A stretch of 64,000 bases of DNA from the NCBI GenBank assembly GCA_024398125.1, contig JAKSJO010000005.1:1-64000 (forward strand), written 5' to 3'. Source of the DNA: Bacteroidales bacterium (lineage in GTDB: Bacteria > Bacteroidota > Bacteroidia > Bacteroidales > UBA932). This document shows positions 63,198 through 64,000 of the stretch, piece after piece. The position numbers and the translations under genes are program-made. Each line of letters opens with the position of its first letter. Within the stretch, counting starts at the first letter, position 1. The notes below the pieces were generated by a model. It ran no database searches, had not been told where the DNA came from, and saw only the letters and a program-made list of their open reading frames with translations.

Positions 63198-63232
63198 AAG
63201 CCGTCCATGACTAATTCGTGGGCGGCTTTTTT
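63198..63232 (+). terminator. Terminator after the DhaKL/GarR operon
   Basis: A 10-bp stem AAGCCGTCCA/TGGGCGGCTT (one G-U pair) with an 11-base loop, preceded by a T-run and followed by TTTTTT. It ends 56 bases before the pfkA start. Confidence 0.85.
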
Positions 63233-63287
63233 CCGTTATGAGTCAAATTTTTATTAAATTCGCAAGATTAAAACAACTTGACTCATT

Positions 63288-64000
63288 ATGGCAAAGATTA
63301 ATACTGTCGGTGTCCTTACCTCTGGAGGTGATGCGCCGGGAATGAACGCTGCCATCCGCGCGGTGACTCGTGCCGCAATCTACGAGGGATGGAAGGTCAT
63401 GGGTATCTACCGTGGATACGAAGGTCTCATCAACGACGATATCATCGAATTCACCAGCGCAAGTGTCAGCAACACCATCCAGCGCGGAGGAACCATCCTC
63501 AAGACCGCACGTTCTAAGGAATTCATGACTGAAGAGGGAAGGGCAAAGGCATTCGAGAACATCAAAAAGCATGGAATCGATGCCCTCATCGTCATCGGAG
63601 GCAACGGTTCTCTCGCAGGCGCCCAGATTCTTGCGCAGGAGTACGATATTCCATGTATCGGCCTTCCTGGAACAATCGACAATGACCTGTACGGAACAGA
63701 CTATACCATTGGATACGATACAGCTCTCAATACCATCGTGGAGTGCGTGGACAAGATCCGCGACACAGCGACCTCCCACGACCGCATCTTCTTCGTCGAG
63801 GTCATGGGCCGCGATGCAGGCTTCCTTACCCAGAACAGTGCAATCGCATCTGGAGCGGAGGCTGCCATCATCCCTGAGGACATGTCCAACATCGACCAGC
63901 TGGCCAACTTCATCGGCCGCGGAATCCGCAAGAGCAAGAACTCCAGCATCGTCCTGGTATCCGAGAGCCCAAAGGTCGGCAACGGTGGCGCTATGTACTA
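63288..64000 (+). CDS. pfkA: 6-phosphofructokinase, 5' part (runs off the window)
   Basis: Phosphorylates fructose 6-phosphate in glycolysis. About 237 codons are present, starting [20 protein letters not shown], and the frame is still open at the last base. The nucleotide loop GGDAPGMN (13-20), the catalytic D131 in [12 protein letters not shown] and the MGRDAGFL block are present. Glycines at G107 and G128 predict ATP rather than pyrophosphate as donor. The Mg-binding aspartate of E. coli (D103 in GGDGS) is Asn here (N106 in IGGNGSLAG). The gene lies after a terminator; the upstream TTAAATTCG is only a weak promoter match. Confidence 0.93.
   Translation, partial: MAKINTVGVLTSGGDAPGMNAAIRAVTRAAIYEGWKVMGIYRGYEGLINDDIIEFTSASVSNTIQRGGTILKTARSKEFMTEEGRAKAFENIKKHGIDALIVIGGNGSLAGAQILAQEYDIPCIGLPGTIDNDLYGTDYTIGYDTALNTIVECVDKIRDTATSHDRIFFVEVMGRDAGFLTQNSAIASGAEAAIIPEDMSNIDQLANFIGRGIRKSKNSSIVLVSESPKVGNGGAMY

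Overview
The window looks like chromosome of a gut-type member of the order Bacteroidales at roughly 50% GC. The evidence is a SusC/SusD pair, a hybrid two-component system, P. gingivalis-type fimbrial lipoproteins, lipoboxes on many exported proteins, an LL-diaminopimelate aminotransferase lysine route, weak or absent Shine-Dalgarno sequences, and several matches to the Bacteroidetes promoter pattern TTTG-N19-TAnnTTTG. The genus cannot be fixed from this sequence alone.

Positions 1-12.8 kb are a nitrogen-assimilation block. An ammonium transporter (amt) is followed, after a promoter with an inverted repeat, by a tightly packed unit asnB-dapF-dapL-purF-pyrG-carA-carB. Five of its enzymes spend glutamine nitrogen. 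Converging on it is an esterase fused to a degenerate HAD phosphatase domain, followed by purA and a secreted CE1-type esterase (12.9-16.5 kb).

Positions 16.5-21.4 kb hold a five-gene, translationally coupled cluster: circularly permuted ATP-grasp, alpha-E protein, transglutaminase-like protein, and two AstE/aspartoacylase-like M14 proteins. The second of these has lost all its expected zinc and catalytic residues. This is a candidate peptide/amide-forming and amide-cleaving system, preceded by a leader with two terminator-like hairpins. TrmO, an M23 lipoprotein peptidase and a DUF1810 protein follow on the minus strand, then a 129-bp palindromic repeat, a large FAD/Fe-S oxidoreductase and tRNA-Ala(TGC).

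Positions 27-33.5 kb carry, on the minus strand, ssb followed by a fimbrial operon (OmpA/TPR lipoprotein, FimA-like, FimB/Mfa2-like, small Cys-rich lipoprotein). A zinc-ribbon protein and an NupG-like nucleoside transporter follow. Positions 33.7-40.6 kb are a housekeeping operon, tgt-lptF/G-dut-murF, continued by a TonB-dependent receptor and an EamA transporter.

Positions 41.0-57.7 kb form a xylan/arabinoxylan-type polysaccharide utilization locus: SusC, SusD, a tandemly duplicated module (unknown beta-sandwich protein + GH43), GH3, GH10 and a 1304-residue hybrid two-component regulator with its own promoter. Immediately after it (57.75-63.2 kb) lies a small-molecule catabolic cassette: RpiB/LacAB-like isomerase, DhaK, DhaL, GntP permease, an unrecognised cytoplasmic beta-propeller-like protein and a GarR-like reductase. 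The combination suggests use of a short sugar, sugar acid or branched sugar through ketose phosphorylation; the substrate is unknown. The window ends inside pfkA (6-phosphofructokinase).

The two regions most likely to hold undescribed biology are the five-gene ATP-grasp cluster with its pseudo-AstE, and the DhaKL/RpiB/GntP/propeller/GarR cassette. The duplicated beta-sandwich/GH43 module is next.
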